Of a DNA stretch of 64,000 nt, positions 6,979-15,927 are shown in pieces. The stretch comes from Fusobacterium ulcerans ATCC 49185 (GTDB lineage Bacteria; Fusobacteriota; Fusobacteriia; Fusobacteriales; Fusobacteriaceae). The stretch is from assembly GCF_900683735.1 (NCBI RefSeq), contig NZ_LR215979.1, forward strand, positions 1,860,001 through 1,924,000, given 5' to 3'. Position 1 is the first letter of the stretch. Every line of letters starts with the position of its first letter. The position numbers and the translations under genes were made by a program. The notes beneath the pieces are model-generated. The model saw only the letters and a program-made list of their open reading frames with translations. It had not been told where the DNA came from and made no database searches.

Positions 6979-8427
6979 CTATATATTAGACTGTTGTTCT
7001 TTTAAATAGTCTTGATAAATAGGACTTTTCTCATCTAATTTAGCTATAAACTTTCCAGTATAACCCCAAATTACAGCAAATATCCATCCAGAATAACATA
7101 AAATTGCCCATGGTAGATATTCTAATGTAGGTACACCTAAAGTTGTTGCCATATAAACTCCTGCTGCTGTCCATGGAACTAATGGTTCAATTACTGTCGC
7201 ACCATCTTCTAATGATCTTGAAAGATTCTTAGGATGCAGTTTTCTAGCAATGTAACTGTTTCTTAACATTTCTCCTGGTATTAAAATCGACAATTGACCA
7301 TTAGAAGTTACACATACTGCAGTAAAACAAGAAATTAATGTTACTAATATTAAACTTCCTGTTGATTTAACATTTTTCATTAGTCTTTCAAGAACTATAT
7401 CTAATGATCCATTTACAGCAATAATCCCAGCAAAGCCATAAGCACAGAATGCTATTAAAACTGTTCCAAGCATAGAATTCATTCCACCTCTATTTAATAA
7501 TCTCGGAATATCTGAAATTATATTGGCTGTATCAATATTATTCATCATAGAAATATTAAATCCACTGATTGTTGCTTCAAAAGCCTGCTGTAAAGTAAAT
7601 CCTTGAAAAATAATAGCGTTAAATAATGCTATACAACTTGAAATAAGCATTACTGGTATAGTAGGTTTCTTTTTTATTGATCCATATAAAACAATTATTG
7701 GAGGCAGTATTACAAGTGGGTTCCATTTAAACATTTGATCCAATGTTTTTAAGATAATTTCTACTTTTTCTGGTGTTGCCATGGCTACTGCTGGCATTTT
7801 AAATCCTGCTATAATATACACTATTCCAGCTAGTATAAATGCTGGCCCTGTTGTGAAAACCATATGGCCTATATGTTCATATAAAGTAGTTCCAGCAGCT
7901 ATTGGGGCAAGATTGGTTGTATCTGATAATGGTGACATTTTATCTCCAAAATACGCTCCTGAAACTATTGCTCCTGCAACTATTGGAAGAGGTATTCCCA
8001 TTCCAGCAGCAACTCCTATTAATGCAACTCCAATTGTTCCTGCTGACCCCCATGATGTTCCTGTACATATAGAAACAAAAGATGTAACTAAAAAAGAAGT
8101 AATTACTATTAATTTAGGATTAATTATTTTCAATCCATAATAAACCATCATTGGTATTGTTCCACCAATCATCCAACTTCCTATCAAAACTCCAACTATT
8201 ATTAAAATCAAAATTGCAGGCATTGTTTTAGATAATTTCCCGACAATAGAGTTCATCATATCATCCCATGTATATCCAAGTCTATAAGCTATAACACCTG
8301 CTATCCCTGCTGAAATCAGCATTAATATCTCTGCTCTAAGTCCATAAACCCCATACCCTATTCCTAATAACAGAACCATTGATATTATAGGAATCACTGC
8401 TTCAATAAAACTAGGTTTTTTCTTCAT
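6979..8427 (-). CDS. NhaC-family Na+/H+ (or organic anion) antiporter in the xyl operon
   Basis: A 482-residue inner-membrane protein with about 11-12 hydrophobic segments. NhaC-family features are TGTSWGSAGTIGVALIG, GAYFGDKMSPLSDTTNLAP and a second similar region near the C-terminus (TSNGQLSILIPGEML). It starts 14 bp after xylB and ends 9 bp before the MalY-like gene, so it should be co-transcribed with xylose genes. NhaC proteins exchange Na+ for H+, and some relatives exchange malate/lactate. No recognisable xylose transporter is in the window. It may handle ions or acid end products of pentose fermentation rather than sugar; this is inference. Confidence 0.8.
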   Translation of the reverse strand: MKKKPSFIEAVIPIISMVLLLGIGYGVYGLRAEILMLISAGIAGVIAYRLGYTWDDMMNSIVGKLSKTMPAILILIIVGVLIGSWMIGGTIPMMVYYGLKIINPKLIVITSFLVTSFVSICTGTSWGSAGTIGVALIGVAAGMGIPLPIVAGAIVSGAYFGDKMSPLSDTTNLAPIAAGTTLYEHIGHMVFTTGPAFILAGIVYIIAGFKMPAVAMATPEKVEIILKTLDQMFKWNPLVILPPIIVLYGSIKKKPTIPVMLISSCIALFNAIIFQGFTLQQAFEATISGFNISMMNNIDTANIISDIPRLLNRGGMNSMLGTVLIAFCAYGFAGIIAVNGSLDIVLERLMKNVKSTGSLILVTLISCFTAVCVTSNGQLSILIPGEMLRNSYIARKLHPKNLSRSLEDGATVIEPLVPWTAAGVYMATTLGVPTLEYLPWAILCYSGWIFAVIWGYTGKFIAKLDEKSPIYQDYLKEQQSNI

Positions 8428-8440
8428 ATTTCCCTCCTTA

Positions 8441-9895
8441 TTAATTATAAAATTCTTTTAATATTGGATAAAGTTTTTTAAATTGGCTATATTTTTCATT
8501 ATAATTTTTTACCATCTCATCACTTGGATAAAGCATTTCCAAAGGTTTAATAATAGTGCTGCATGCCTCATCAACATCTTTGTAAACTCCATCTCCTACT
8601 GCTGCTATTATTGCTGCACCAAATGCAGGTCCTTCCAATGAATTTACTACTTCTGTTTTTAAATTGAAAACATTACATATAATCTCTCTCCAAAGAATAT
8701 TCCTTGCTCCACCTCCACTTAATCTTATAGTTTTAGATTTTATATTCATTTCTTTTAAAATTTCATAAGAATCCCTGAGAGCAAAAGCCACCCCTTCCAA
8801 TAATGCCTTTGTCATATCTCCTATTTTATGGTTTATATTAAGACCTATAAATGACCCTCTTACATTTACATCATTGTGAGGAGTTCTCTCTCCAACCAGA
8901 TATGGCAGAAAGTATAAATCTTTAGCTTCTGATTTTTCTGCTTCTTTTATAAGAGTTTCATAATCAGATGTTTTATTTATTTCTTCTGCCCACCATTTCA
9001 AACATGAGGCAGCAGATAAAATCACTCCCATTTGATGATATCTGCCACTTGCATGACAAAAAGAATGAAGTCTTCCCTTTTTATCATGAATATATTCTGA
9101 ATTATTTGCAAAAACCACTCCAGATGTTCCCAAAGCAACAGAAATATAATCATCATTTACTACTCCCACACCAATAGCTCCTATTGCTTGATCTCCACCT
9201 CCAATTATAATTTTTACATTTTCATTCAGTCCTAATTTTTCTGAAAATTCTTTTTTTATACATCCTATATTTTTATGAGATTCATATATCTTTGCAAAAT
9301 TTTCTTCTTTCAATCCTGAGATTTTTATCATTTCAGCAGACCATTTTCTATTTTTTACATCTAACAGCAACATTCCTGAAGCATCACTCACATCTGTTGC
9401 AAAAACCCCACTTAGCCTATATGCTATATAATCTTTTGGAAGCATTACTTTTGAAATTTTTAAAAAATTCTCAGGTTCATTTTCTTTCATCCATAGAATT
9501 TTTGGAAGGGTGAAACCTGTAAGAGCTATATTTCCTGTATTTTCCAGCAATTTTTTTCTTCCTATATGCTCATTTAAATAAATACATTCTTTTTCTGTTC
9601 TCTGGTCGCACCATAGTATTGCAGGTCTTATTATCCTATCTTCATTGTCTAGTAGAACAAGTCCATGCATCTGTCCACTAAAACTTAAAGCAAGTATAGA
9701 TTTTTCATAACCTATTATTATTTCTTTTAATCCATCATAAACACTGTTAAACCAATATTCAGGATTTTGCTCTATCCATGTTTCTTTTACAAAATTCAAT
9801 GGGTAATCTTTACTTATTGTTTTTATAACATTCCCATTTTTTTCCATTAAAAGAAGTTTTACAGAGGATGTTCCTAAATCTATTCCTATATACAT
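8441..9895 (-). CDS. xylB: Xylulokinase
   Basis: A 484-residue FGGY-family sugar kinase that phosphorylates D-xylulose. It begins with MYIGIDLGTSSVKLLLM (phosphate-1 motif). SFSGQMHGLVLLD and ILWCDQRTEKE are typical of XylB. A second nucleotide-binding region is GGGDQAIGAIGVG, and the adenosine motif is LSGGGARNILWR. The start is the ATG at 9895, 8 nt from a GGAGG site; a TTG one codon upstream is less well placed. It lies 12 bp downstream of xylA, in the usual order. Confidence 0.93.
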   Translation of the reverse strand: MYIGIDLGTSSVKLLLMEKNGNVIKTISKDYPLNFVKETWIEQNPEYWFNSVYDGLKEIIIGYEKSILALSFSGQMHGLVLLDNEDRIIRPAILWCDQRTEKECIYLNEHIGRKKLLENTGNIALTGFTLPKILWMKENEPENFLKISKVMLPKDYIAYRLSGVFATDVSDASGMLLLDVKNRKWSAEMIKISGLKEENFAKIYESHKNIGCIKKEFSEKLGLNENVKIIIGGGDQAIGAIGVGVVNDDYISVALGTSGVVFANNSEYIHDKKGRLHSFCHASGRYHQMGVILSAASCLKWWAEEINKTSDYETLIKEAEKSEAKDLYFLPYLVGERTPHNDVNVRGSFIGLNINHKIGDMTKALLEGVAFALRDSYEILKEMNIKSKTIRLSGGGARNILWREIICNVFNLKTEVVNSLEGPAFGAAIIAAVGDGVYKDVDEACSTIIKPLEMLYPSDEMVKNYNEKYSQFKKLYPILKEFYN

Positions 9896-9907
9896 CAAAC
9901 AAACCTC

Positions 9908-11218
9908 CTAATCAAAAATATAATTATTTAAGATTGTTTCTAACTTTTCCTGTCTTCCTGATTTATTTTTAATTCCATCCAATTTTAAAGCATAGTCTGC
10001 CAATTCTTTTAGTCCTACTTTTCCTTCAATTATCTCTTTTCCTATTCCTTCTTTATAGCTTGCATATCTTTTTTCTATTATATTTTCAAAAACATTATCT
10101 TCTATTAATTTTGCAGCTACTCTTAGACCTTTGGCAAATGTATCCATTCCTGCAATATAAGCATAGAAAATATCATCTAGCTCTATTGAAGCTCTTCTTA
10201 TTTTTGCATCAAAGTTAAGTCCTCCTGTTTTAAATCCTCCATCTTTTAAAATTTCATACATAGCAAGAACTGCATCATATATATTTGTTGGAAATTGATC
10301 AGTATCCCATCCTAAAAGCATATCTCCCATATTTGCATCTACACTTCCAAGCATCCCATTTATTCTTGCAAAACGTAATTCATGCTGAAATGTATGATAT
10401 GCAAGAGTTGCATGATTAGCTTCTATATTTAACTTAAAATCTTTATCAAGATTATAAGTCTTTAAAAAACCTATTACTGTTGCAGAATCGAAATCATACT
10501 GATGTTTAGTTGGTTCTTTTGGCTTTGGTTCAATATAGAATTGTCCTTTAAAACCAATTTTATTTGCATAGTCTTTTGCCATCCCAAGCATTTTTGCAAG
10601 GTTATCAAGTTCTAATTTCATATCTGTATTTAAAAGAGTTTCATACCCTTCTCTTCCTCCCCAGAAAACATATCCTTCTCCATTCAATCTATGAGTAATT
10701 TCAAGAGCTTTTTTTACTTGTGCAGCTCCTAATGCAAATACATCTGCATTACATGAAGTTGCTGCTCCATGAACAAATCTTGGGTGACTGAACATATTTG
10801 TTGTTCCCCATAAAAGTTTTATTCCTGTTCTTTTCATTTCAATTTCAATTAAATCTACAATCTCATCAAGATTTTTTTGATATTCAGCTAAAGTATCAGC
10901 TTCTGGTGCTATATCTCTATCATGAAAACAAAAATATTCCATTCCTAATTTTTCCATAATTTCAAATCCAGCTTTCACTCTTGCTTTTGCTCTTTCCATA
11001 GGTTCTAGGGAATCCCACTCTCTTACAATTGTTCCTTCACCAAATTGATCATTCCCAGCAGCAGTTAATGTATGCCAATACGACATTCCAAATTTTAAAT
11101 GTTCTTTCATTGGCTTACCAAGTATTATTTCATCAGGATTATAATACCTAAAGGCCAATTCATTTTTAGTTTCCTTTCCTTCATATTTTATTTTTCCTAT
11201 CTCTTTGAAAAATTCCAT
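9908..11218 (-). CDS. xylA: Xylose isomerase
   Basis: A 436-residue cytosolic enzyme that converts D-xylose to D-xylulose with two divalent metals. Signature regions are [15 protein letters not shown] (catalytic His and Asp), [33 protein letters not shown] and [18 protein letters not shown]. Length and N-terminal extension fit the class II (longer) form. It is the first gene of the operon, with GGAGG 8 nt before the ATG. A promoter lies at 11264-11292, and one copy of a repeated 23-bp element sits between that promoter and the start codon. Confidence 0.96.
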   Translation of the reverse strand: MEFFKEIGKIKYEGKETKNELAFRYYNPDEIILGKPMKEHLKFGMSYWHTLTAAGNDQFGEGTIVREWDSLEPMERAKARVKAGFEIMEKLGMEYFCFHDRDIAPEADTLAEYQKNLDEIVDLIEIEMKRTGIKLLWGTTNMFSHPRFVHGAATSCNADVFALGAAQVKKALEITHRLNGEGYVFWGGREGYETLLNTDMKLELDNLAKMLGMAKDYANKIGFKGQFYIEPKPKEPTKHQYDFDSATVIGFLKTYNLDKDFKLNIEANHATLAYHTFQHELRFARINGMLGSVDANMGDMLLGWDTDQFPTNIYDAVLAMYEILKDGGFKTGGLNFDAKIRRASIELDDIFYAYIAGMDTFAKGLRVAAKLIEDNVFENIIEKRYASYKEGIGKEIIEGKVGLKELADYALKLDGIKNKSGRQEKLETILNNYIFD

Positions 11219-11230
11219 TTTTATCCTCCA

Positions 11231-11253
11231 TTAATTAAATTGACTTAAATTTA
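11231..11253. promoter_or_regulatory. Candidate XylR operator O1
   Basis: A 23-bp sequence with core AAATTGACTTAAATTT, repeated exactly at 11370-11392. It lies downstream of the xylA -10 box, about +4 to +26 from the inferred start, and reaches almost to the xylA ribosome site, where a bound repressor would block transcription. The identical copies are seen; XylR binding is inferred. Confidence 0.7.
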
Positions 11254-11263
11254 TTTTAATATA

Positions 11264-11292
11264 ATATTAAAATATTTTTTGTATTTTGTCAA
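11264..11292 (-). promoter_or_regulatory. Promoter of the xylA operon
   Basis: On the minus strand, TTGACA - 17 bp - TAATAT. The start point would be near 11257, directly beside O1. Confidence 0.7.
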
Positions 11293-11369
11293 TATTAAAT
11301 TTATTTTAAATTAAAACAGTTGCTTTCAAACTGAAATAACACATTATTATATATATGTTTTTAATATTT

Positions 11370-11392
11370 TTAATTAAATTGACTTAAATTTA
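11370..11392. promoter_or_regulatory. Candidate XylR operator O2
   Basis: The second exact copy of the 23-bp element, in the same orientation, 139 bp from O1 and about 90 bp before the xylR start codon. It probably mediates autoregulation of xylR or looping to O1. Confidence 0.65.
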
Positions 11393-11410
11393 AAAGATGT
11401 TAAATTATAT

Positions 11411-11453
11411 TATACAGATTGAATTATAAAATATGCTTTAATTAATCTGTATA
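11411..11453 (+). promoter_or_regulatory. Inverted repeat in the xylR leader
   Basis: TATACAGATT and AATCTGTATA are perfect 10-bp arms separated by 23 bp, followed by TATTTTT. It may be a leader hairpin (attenuator-like) or another protein site. The xylR ATG lies 30 bp downstream. Confidence 0.4.
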
Positions 11454-11483
11454 TATTTTTAAGGAAAGGGGGAAATCATCTTT

Positions 11484-12635
11484 ATGAAAGATGTTATTTA
11501 TCAAAAAAAAGAAAAAATGAAAAATATAAACAGAGTTTATCAATTTATTTCTCAAAATAAATTTTTTACAAAAAAAGAAATTGCTGATTCATTGGATATT
11601 AGTTTTCCAACTGTTGCAAAAATAATAAATCTTTTGCTAGATAAAAAAATTGTTATTGATAAGGGTTATTCTGATAATAATATAAAAAGAAAAGCAAGTC
11701 TTTATGAATATAATCCTAATTCTTTTTATTCTATTGGTATTAAAATAGAACTTTCTTCAGTAAGTTTTATATTAATAAATTTAAATGGAGATGAAATAAA
11801 AAAAACTGTTATTATAAAAAATTTTTTTAATGATGAAAATTTTGTTTTTTATATTATGGAAGAGCTTAAGTTATTTTTAAAAAATTTTCCTTATCAAAAT
11901 CTAATAACAGGAATAGGGATTTCTCTTTCAGGTATAGTTGATAATAAAAGTAAAATATTAAAAATAGGAACAAACTTTAACTTATTTGAAAAAAATATGG
12001 AAATAATTGAAAATACCTTTTCACTTCCAATATACCTAATAAATGAAGCTAATGCAGGAGCTATTGGAGAGTTCTTTCTGAATAGAACTTTAAAAGAACA
12101 GAATATTGTTTTTATTTCTATAGATTCTGGAGTGGGAGCCGGAATAGTAATTGATGGTAATCTTTACAAAGGACATTCTTCAAAAGCTGGAGAATTTGGA
12201 CACTTTACTGTAGAAAATCATGGAAAGAAATGTAACTGTGGAAATGAAGGGTGTCTTGAGATGTATTGTTCAAATAGAGCACTGGTAAAAGCTTTTGAAA
12301 AAGAATTTAATCTTTCTAATCTAAGTTTTATTGAAATTTTTTCTAAGAATTTAGCAGATACTGAAAAGGGTAAAGGGATATTGGAGAAATATACTGATTA
12401 TCTTGCTTCTGGTATAAGGAATTTATTATTTTTATTAGACTTAGATAGAGTTATTATTGGAGGTCTTATTTCAAACTATAGTCATTATATAAAAGAATCT
12501 CTTGAAAAAAAAGTTTTTAATAATATATTTTTTGAAGATAAATCAATTCTGGAATTTTCAAAATATGGTGATTTTTCTAATCTTATAGGAGCGGCTTTCT
12601 TACCTTTTAACGATTTATTTATTCACCTATTTTAA
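11484..12635 (+). CDS. xylR: ROK-family xylose operon repressor
   Basis: A 383-residue ROK protein. Residues about 15-60 form a winged helix-turn-helix (KKEIADSLDISFPTVAKIIN). The sugar-kinase-like domain follows, with INEANAGAIGEF, SIDSGVGAGIVIDG and the zinc motif CNCGNEGCLEMYC that marks ROK regulators. It is divergent from xylA with two identical 23-bp sites between, as in other bacterial xylose regulons where XylR releases DNA on binding xylose. The ATG at 11484 has a G-rich site (GGAAAGGGGG) at a slightly long spacing. It is monocistronic, with a terminator at 12741. Confidence 0.88.
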   Translation: MKDVIYQKKEKMKNINRVYQFISQNKFFTKKEIADSLDISFPTVAKIINLLLDKKIVIDKGYSDNNIKRKASLYEYNPNSFYSIGIKIELSSVSFILINLNGDEIKKTVIIKNFFNDENFVFYIMEELKLFLKNFPYQNLITGIGISLSGIVDNKSKILKIGTNFNLFEKNMEIIENTFSLPIYLINEANAGAIGEFFLNRTLKEQNIVFISIDSGVGAGIVIDGNLYKGHSSKAGEFGHFTVENHGKKCNCGNEGCLEMYCSNRALVKAFEKEFNLSNLSFIEIFSKNLADTEKGKGILEKYTDYLASGIRNLLFLLDLDRVIIGGLISNYSHYIKESLEKKVFNNIFFEDKSILEFSKYGDFSNLIGAAFLPFNDLFIHLF

Positions 12636-12740
12636 AAAAATTGGAACTAAATAAATTAACAGACAGCTTTAAATTAATTGTATTTTTTTATGAAAAATAT
12701 GATATATTACTTCTTTGAGGTTTAATTTAATATTCTTTTT

Positions 12741-12770
12741 ATCACAGAAATATCTGTGATTTTTTATTTT
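12741..12770 (+). terminator. Terminator of xylR
   Basis: ATCACAGA and TCTGTGAT form an 8-bp stem with a 4-nt loop, then TTTTTATTTTTT, about 105 bp after the xylR stop. Confidence 0.85.
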
Positions 12771-12828
12771 TTCTTAACATGTTTTGCTTCTTTATTATTT
12801 TTAAATTTATAATTTCTAAATATATAAA

Positions 12829-12872
12829 ATGGGCAGCTTGCTAGATAAAACTTAATCTAACATACTGCCCAT
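12829..12872 (-). terminator. Terminator of purC
   Basis: ATGGGCAG and CTGCCCAT form an 8-bp outer stem with a further TTAGAT/ATCTA pairing inside. On the minus strand it is followed by TTTATAT, directly after the purC stop. Confidence 0.7.
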
Positions 12873-12885
12873 TCTTTAATTTATT

Positions 12886-13566
12886 TTATGCAAATACCAT
12901 TTCTGTTAAATCCATAGGATCAACTATTTTCCCTGCTTTATATACACGCATATTTCCAGAAGCTATTTCATCTATAAGTATAACTTCTCCATCTTTATCT
13001 ATTCCAAACTCAAATTTAATATCATAAAGATCAAGTCCTTTTTCAGCTAAAGTATCTCTTACTATTGTAGAAATCAATTGTGTTCTTTCTTTCATTGAAT
13101 CATACTGCTCAGAAGTCATTACATTAAGAACTACTAATCCATCTTTAGTTACAAGAGGATCTCCTAAAGCATCATTTTTAAATGTAGTTTCTACATAAGC
13201 AGGTAAATCTCCACCTTCTGTTACATATTCATTATAACGACGATAGAAACTTCCTACAGCTTTAAAACGGCATATTACTTCAAGTCCTTTTCCAAAAGGT
13301 CTTGCTGGTACTACCTCCATAGTTCCTTTTTCTACATTAGCAGATATATAATGAGTTTTTACTCCTGCCTTATTCAATATTTCAAAAAAGTGAACAGACA
13401 TCTTCAAGTTAGCTTTTCCTATTCCTTCTATTTTTAATCCTACTGAGTTTTCCCCTGGATCAAATACTCCATCTTTTCCTGTACAGTCATCTTTAAATTC
13501 AAGTAAGAAATTTCCATTTTCTAATTTGTAGACATCTTTAGTCTTTCCTTGATAAACTTTTTCCAT
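12886..13566 (-). CDS. purC: Phosphoribosylaminoimidazole-succinocarboxamide synthase (SAICAR synthetase)
   Basis: A 226-residue ATP-dependent ligase that joins aspartate to CAIR in purine synthesis. The N-terminus [18 protein letters not shown] carries the ATP-binding GKTKDVY motif, and [30 protein letters not shown] and [13 protein letters not shown] are characteristic. Length is normal for the short bacterial form. It stands alone, away from any other pur gene in the window, with a GGAGG site and its own terminator. Confidence 0.95.
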   Translation of the reverse strand: MEKVYQGKTKDVYKLENGNFLLEFKDDCTGKDGVFDPGENSVGLKIEGIGKANLKMSVHFFEILNKAGVKTHYISANVEKGTMEVVPARPFGKGLEVICRFKAVGSFYRRYNEYVTEGGDLPAYVETTFKNDALGDPLVTKDGLVVLNVMTSEQYDSMKERTQLISTIVRDTLAEKGLDLYDIKFEFGIDKDGEVILIDEIASGNMRVYKAGKIVDPMDLTEMVFA

Positions 13567-13720
13567 TTGATTCCTCCATTTTATAAATTAATAAATTTTG
13601 AGCTTATATATAGATAAAAATATTCTGTAAGATAAGTATAGTATATTTCCAAAAAAAATTAAAGTATTTTTTTATTTTTTATTTTAATAGTATAAATATT
13701 TTCAAAAATAAGCATATGAA

Positions 13721-13835
13721 AGTGGGTAACTTATAAATAGAAATATAATTTTAAAACTTTTCCAGTAGAAAGAACTCACAAATCTTTCTAATTTCCGAAT
13801 TTCTAAAATTTAATCTAGTTTTTTTGTTACCCACT
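13721..13835. repeat. 115-bp element bounded by perfect 10-bp inverted repeats
   Basis: AGTGGGTAAC at 13721 and GTTACCCACT ending at 13835 are perfect inverted repeats about 95 bp apart. The interior is A+T-rich with a smaller dyad, AGAAAG and CTTTCT. It lies between the end of the flavoprotein gene and purC. It could be a transcript-end structure, a small RNA or a minute transposon-like element. No clear target-site duplication is visible and I saw no second copy in the window. Confidence 0.45.
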
Positions 13836-13858
13836 AATCTAAATTTTTTATTCAGTTG

Positions 13859-15625
13859 TTATTTTGCATTAGCAGCATTTTTCCCAGCAATTCTTCCAAA
13901 AACAATGATATCAGCTATAGCATTTCCACCAAGTCTGTTAGCACCGTGTATTCCACCAGTAACTTCTCCAGCTGCAAACAATCCAGGAACAGCCTTTCCA
14001 TCTTTTCCTATTACCTCTGCATTTTCATTTATTTTTACTCCACCCATAGTATGATGTAGTGCAGGGAAACGTAATGTTGCATAGAAAGGTCCTTTATCTA
14101 TTTTATTTTCCCATATATCTCTTCCAAATTCATCTGATTTTTTATCAACAGATTCATTAAATTTTTTTACAGTTGTAATTAGTGCATCTGCTGGAACATT
14201 TATTTTTTTTGCTAGTTCTTCAAGTGTTGCAGCTTCAACCACTGTATTTTTTCTAATAAGCTCATCTAAATCCTCAGCAGAAGTAGTTTTTCTGTCTGGA
14301 GGTATTATTTTAGAATCATTTATCATATAATATTGACCATCTTTTTGAGCAAATGTAGCCAAACTTATTTCATCTCTTCTTCCATCTTCTCTTACATAAC
14401 GATTTCCATCCTTATTAACGAAAATAACATTTTCTACATTAATAGTTGGTCCAAATCTATCTGCTGGCATTGGAAGCAATTGAATATGTTTCATATCTAT
14501 AACATCAGCTCCAGCATCCAAAGCCATTTTTATAACCTCTCCAGTTGCTCCTGGATGATTTGTATTTTCTATTCCAGCTGGAAGTTTATCTTTTGTATAT
14601 ACTCCATCAGATAAAAATTCACGAACCATTTCACTGTTAGCAGCATAACCTCCGCTTGCAAGAATTATTCCTTTCTTACCAATAAATTCTGCTTCTTTTC
14701 CATCTGCTCCCACAGCAGTTACTCCAATTACTCTATTATCTTTTTTTATTATTCCCATAACTTTAGTATTTGTATATATTTTTCCTCCATGTTGTAAAAA
14801 TGCTTTCTCAAGAGTATTTATATACCCTGTTCCTAATGGGTCAGTTGCCTGATTAGTTCTTGGCCACATTGAACCTACAACTGAACCGATTTTTTCATTC
14901 CATTTCATTCCTAATCCCTCAAGCCAGTCTACTCCACTCATAGCATTTTCTACAAGAGTTCTGACTAATTTTTGATTAGCAACTTTATTTCCACCCTCAT
15001 AAGTTTGAGTAAAATGTTTATCAATTGAATCTTCTATTCCTTGTGCTTTTTGTTTTTTAGGATTAACAGCATTATAAGCTCCACCAGCTCTAACAGTATT
15101 TCCACCTATTATTGGCATTTTTTCAAGTATTATAACTGATTTAGCACCATTTTCATAAGCGGATACCCCTGCTGCAAGCCCTGCACCTCCTGCTCCTACT
15201 ACTATTACTTCTGCTTCTTTATCCAATATTATATTTTCCACAACTTTTTTTGTAACTGGTTTAGATATAGCAGCTATAGATACTCCAGAAAATTTTAATG
15301 CTTCTTTAGTTGCTTCTATTATAGCCTTACTCGATTTTGATGCTCCAGCTACATAATCTACAGAAATACTCTGATTATCTACAATTTCTTTTGGAAGACT
15401 TTCAATAGCATGATCACTTATCCCTTTGCTTTCTTTATGTTCTACAATAACTACACTTTCAATTCTATCTTTTGATGTAGTTACTTCTACTTTTACAGGC
15501 CCTCCATATCCTTCAGAACTTCCTAGATACTTTCCAGGCTTAAAAACAGCTTCTGCTGAAAATATTGTATCACTCAATATCAGCAGTAAAGAAAATATTA
15601 AACTAAAAAAACTTTTTTTCCCCAT
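13859..15625 (-). CDS. Exported flavoprotein reductase: FMN-binding plus FAD-binding fumarate/urocanate reductase-type
   Basis: 588 residues. A signal peptide (about 1-24, ending IFSAEA) is followed by an FMN_bind domain (about 28-112) whose DYVAGASKSS matches the site where ApbE attaches FMN to Ser/Thr. Next is an FAD_binding_2 domain with VVGAGGAGLAAGVSAYENGA, LEKMPIIGGNTVRAGGAYN and a C-terminal HTMGGVKINENAEV. This layout is that of extracytoplasmic flavin reductases of the flavocytochrome c type without the heme domain, which reduce fumarate, urocanate or related acceptors. It is likely a terminal electron acceptor enzyme outside the cytoplasmic membrane. The acceptor cannot be told from sequence alone. 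hutG at the window start keeps urocanate in play, but this is weak. Confidence 0.85.
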   Translation of the reverse strand: MGKKSFFSLIFSLLLILSDTIFSAEAVFKPGKYLGSSEGYGGPVKVEVTTSKDRIESVVIVEHKESKGISDHAIESLPKEIVDNQSISVDYVAGASKSSKAIIEATKEALKFSGVSIAAISKPVTKKVVENIILDKEAEVIVVGAGGAGLAAGVSAYENGAKSVIILEKMPIIGGNTVRAGGAYNAVNPKKQKAQGIEDSIDKHFTQTYEGGNKVANQKLVRTLVENAMSGVDWLEGLGMKWNEKIGSVVGSMWPRTNQATDPLGTGYINTLEKAFLQHGGKIYTNTKVMGIIKKDNRVIGVTAVGADGKEAEFIGKKGIILASGGYAANSEMVREFLSDGVYTKDKLPAGIENTNHPGATGEVIKMALDAGADVIDMKHIQLLPMPADRFGPTINVENVIFVNKDGNRYVREDGRRDEISLATFAQKDGQYYMINDSKIIPPDRKTTSAEDLDELIRKNTVVEAATLEELAKKINVPADALITTVKKFNESVDKKSDEFGRDIWENKIDKGPFYATLRFPALHHTMGGVKINENAEVIGKDGKAVPGLFAAGEVTGGIHGANRLGGNAIADIIVFGRIAGKNAANAK

Positions 15626-15927
15626 TCTTTCCCTCCTTTTTATTTTGTAGTTAACCCTTTATTAATAACCTATATACCTCATCTTTTCATTCTTGTCAAT
15701 ACCAAATAATAATTCTTAATTGGATAAAATTTATTATTTTTTTCTTTTTTCTATGTCTTTTTTTATTTTTTACTAATTATTACCTTTAAATCAAATTTGT
15801 ATTGCGTTTTTTTTAATAAAGTTATATAATTGGATAAAAATAATATTATTTTATTATTTATATCTATATTTTATAAAACATCTTTATTCAATTAACACTC
15901 TTTCATTAAATTTCAAGGGGAGATTCA
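15626..15927. other. Divergent intergenic region between the flavoprotein and the GGDEF gene
   Basis: About 300 bp of A+T-rich DNA carrying the two divergent ribosome sites (GGAGGG for the flavoprotein, AAGGGGAG for the GGDEF gene). I could not settle on a promoter or an operator here. Confidence 0.4.

Noticed and set aside
13721-13835. Purine or other riboswitch upstream of purC
   Set aside because: I could not find the conserved cores of the purine or PRPP aptamers, and the inverted repeat lies too far from the purC start. Kept only as a structural element.
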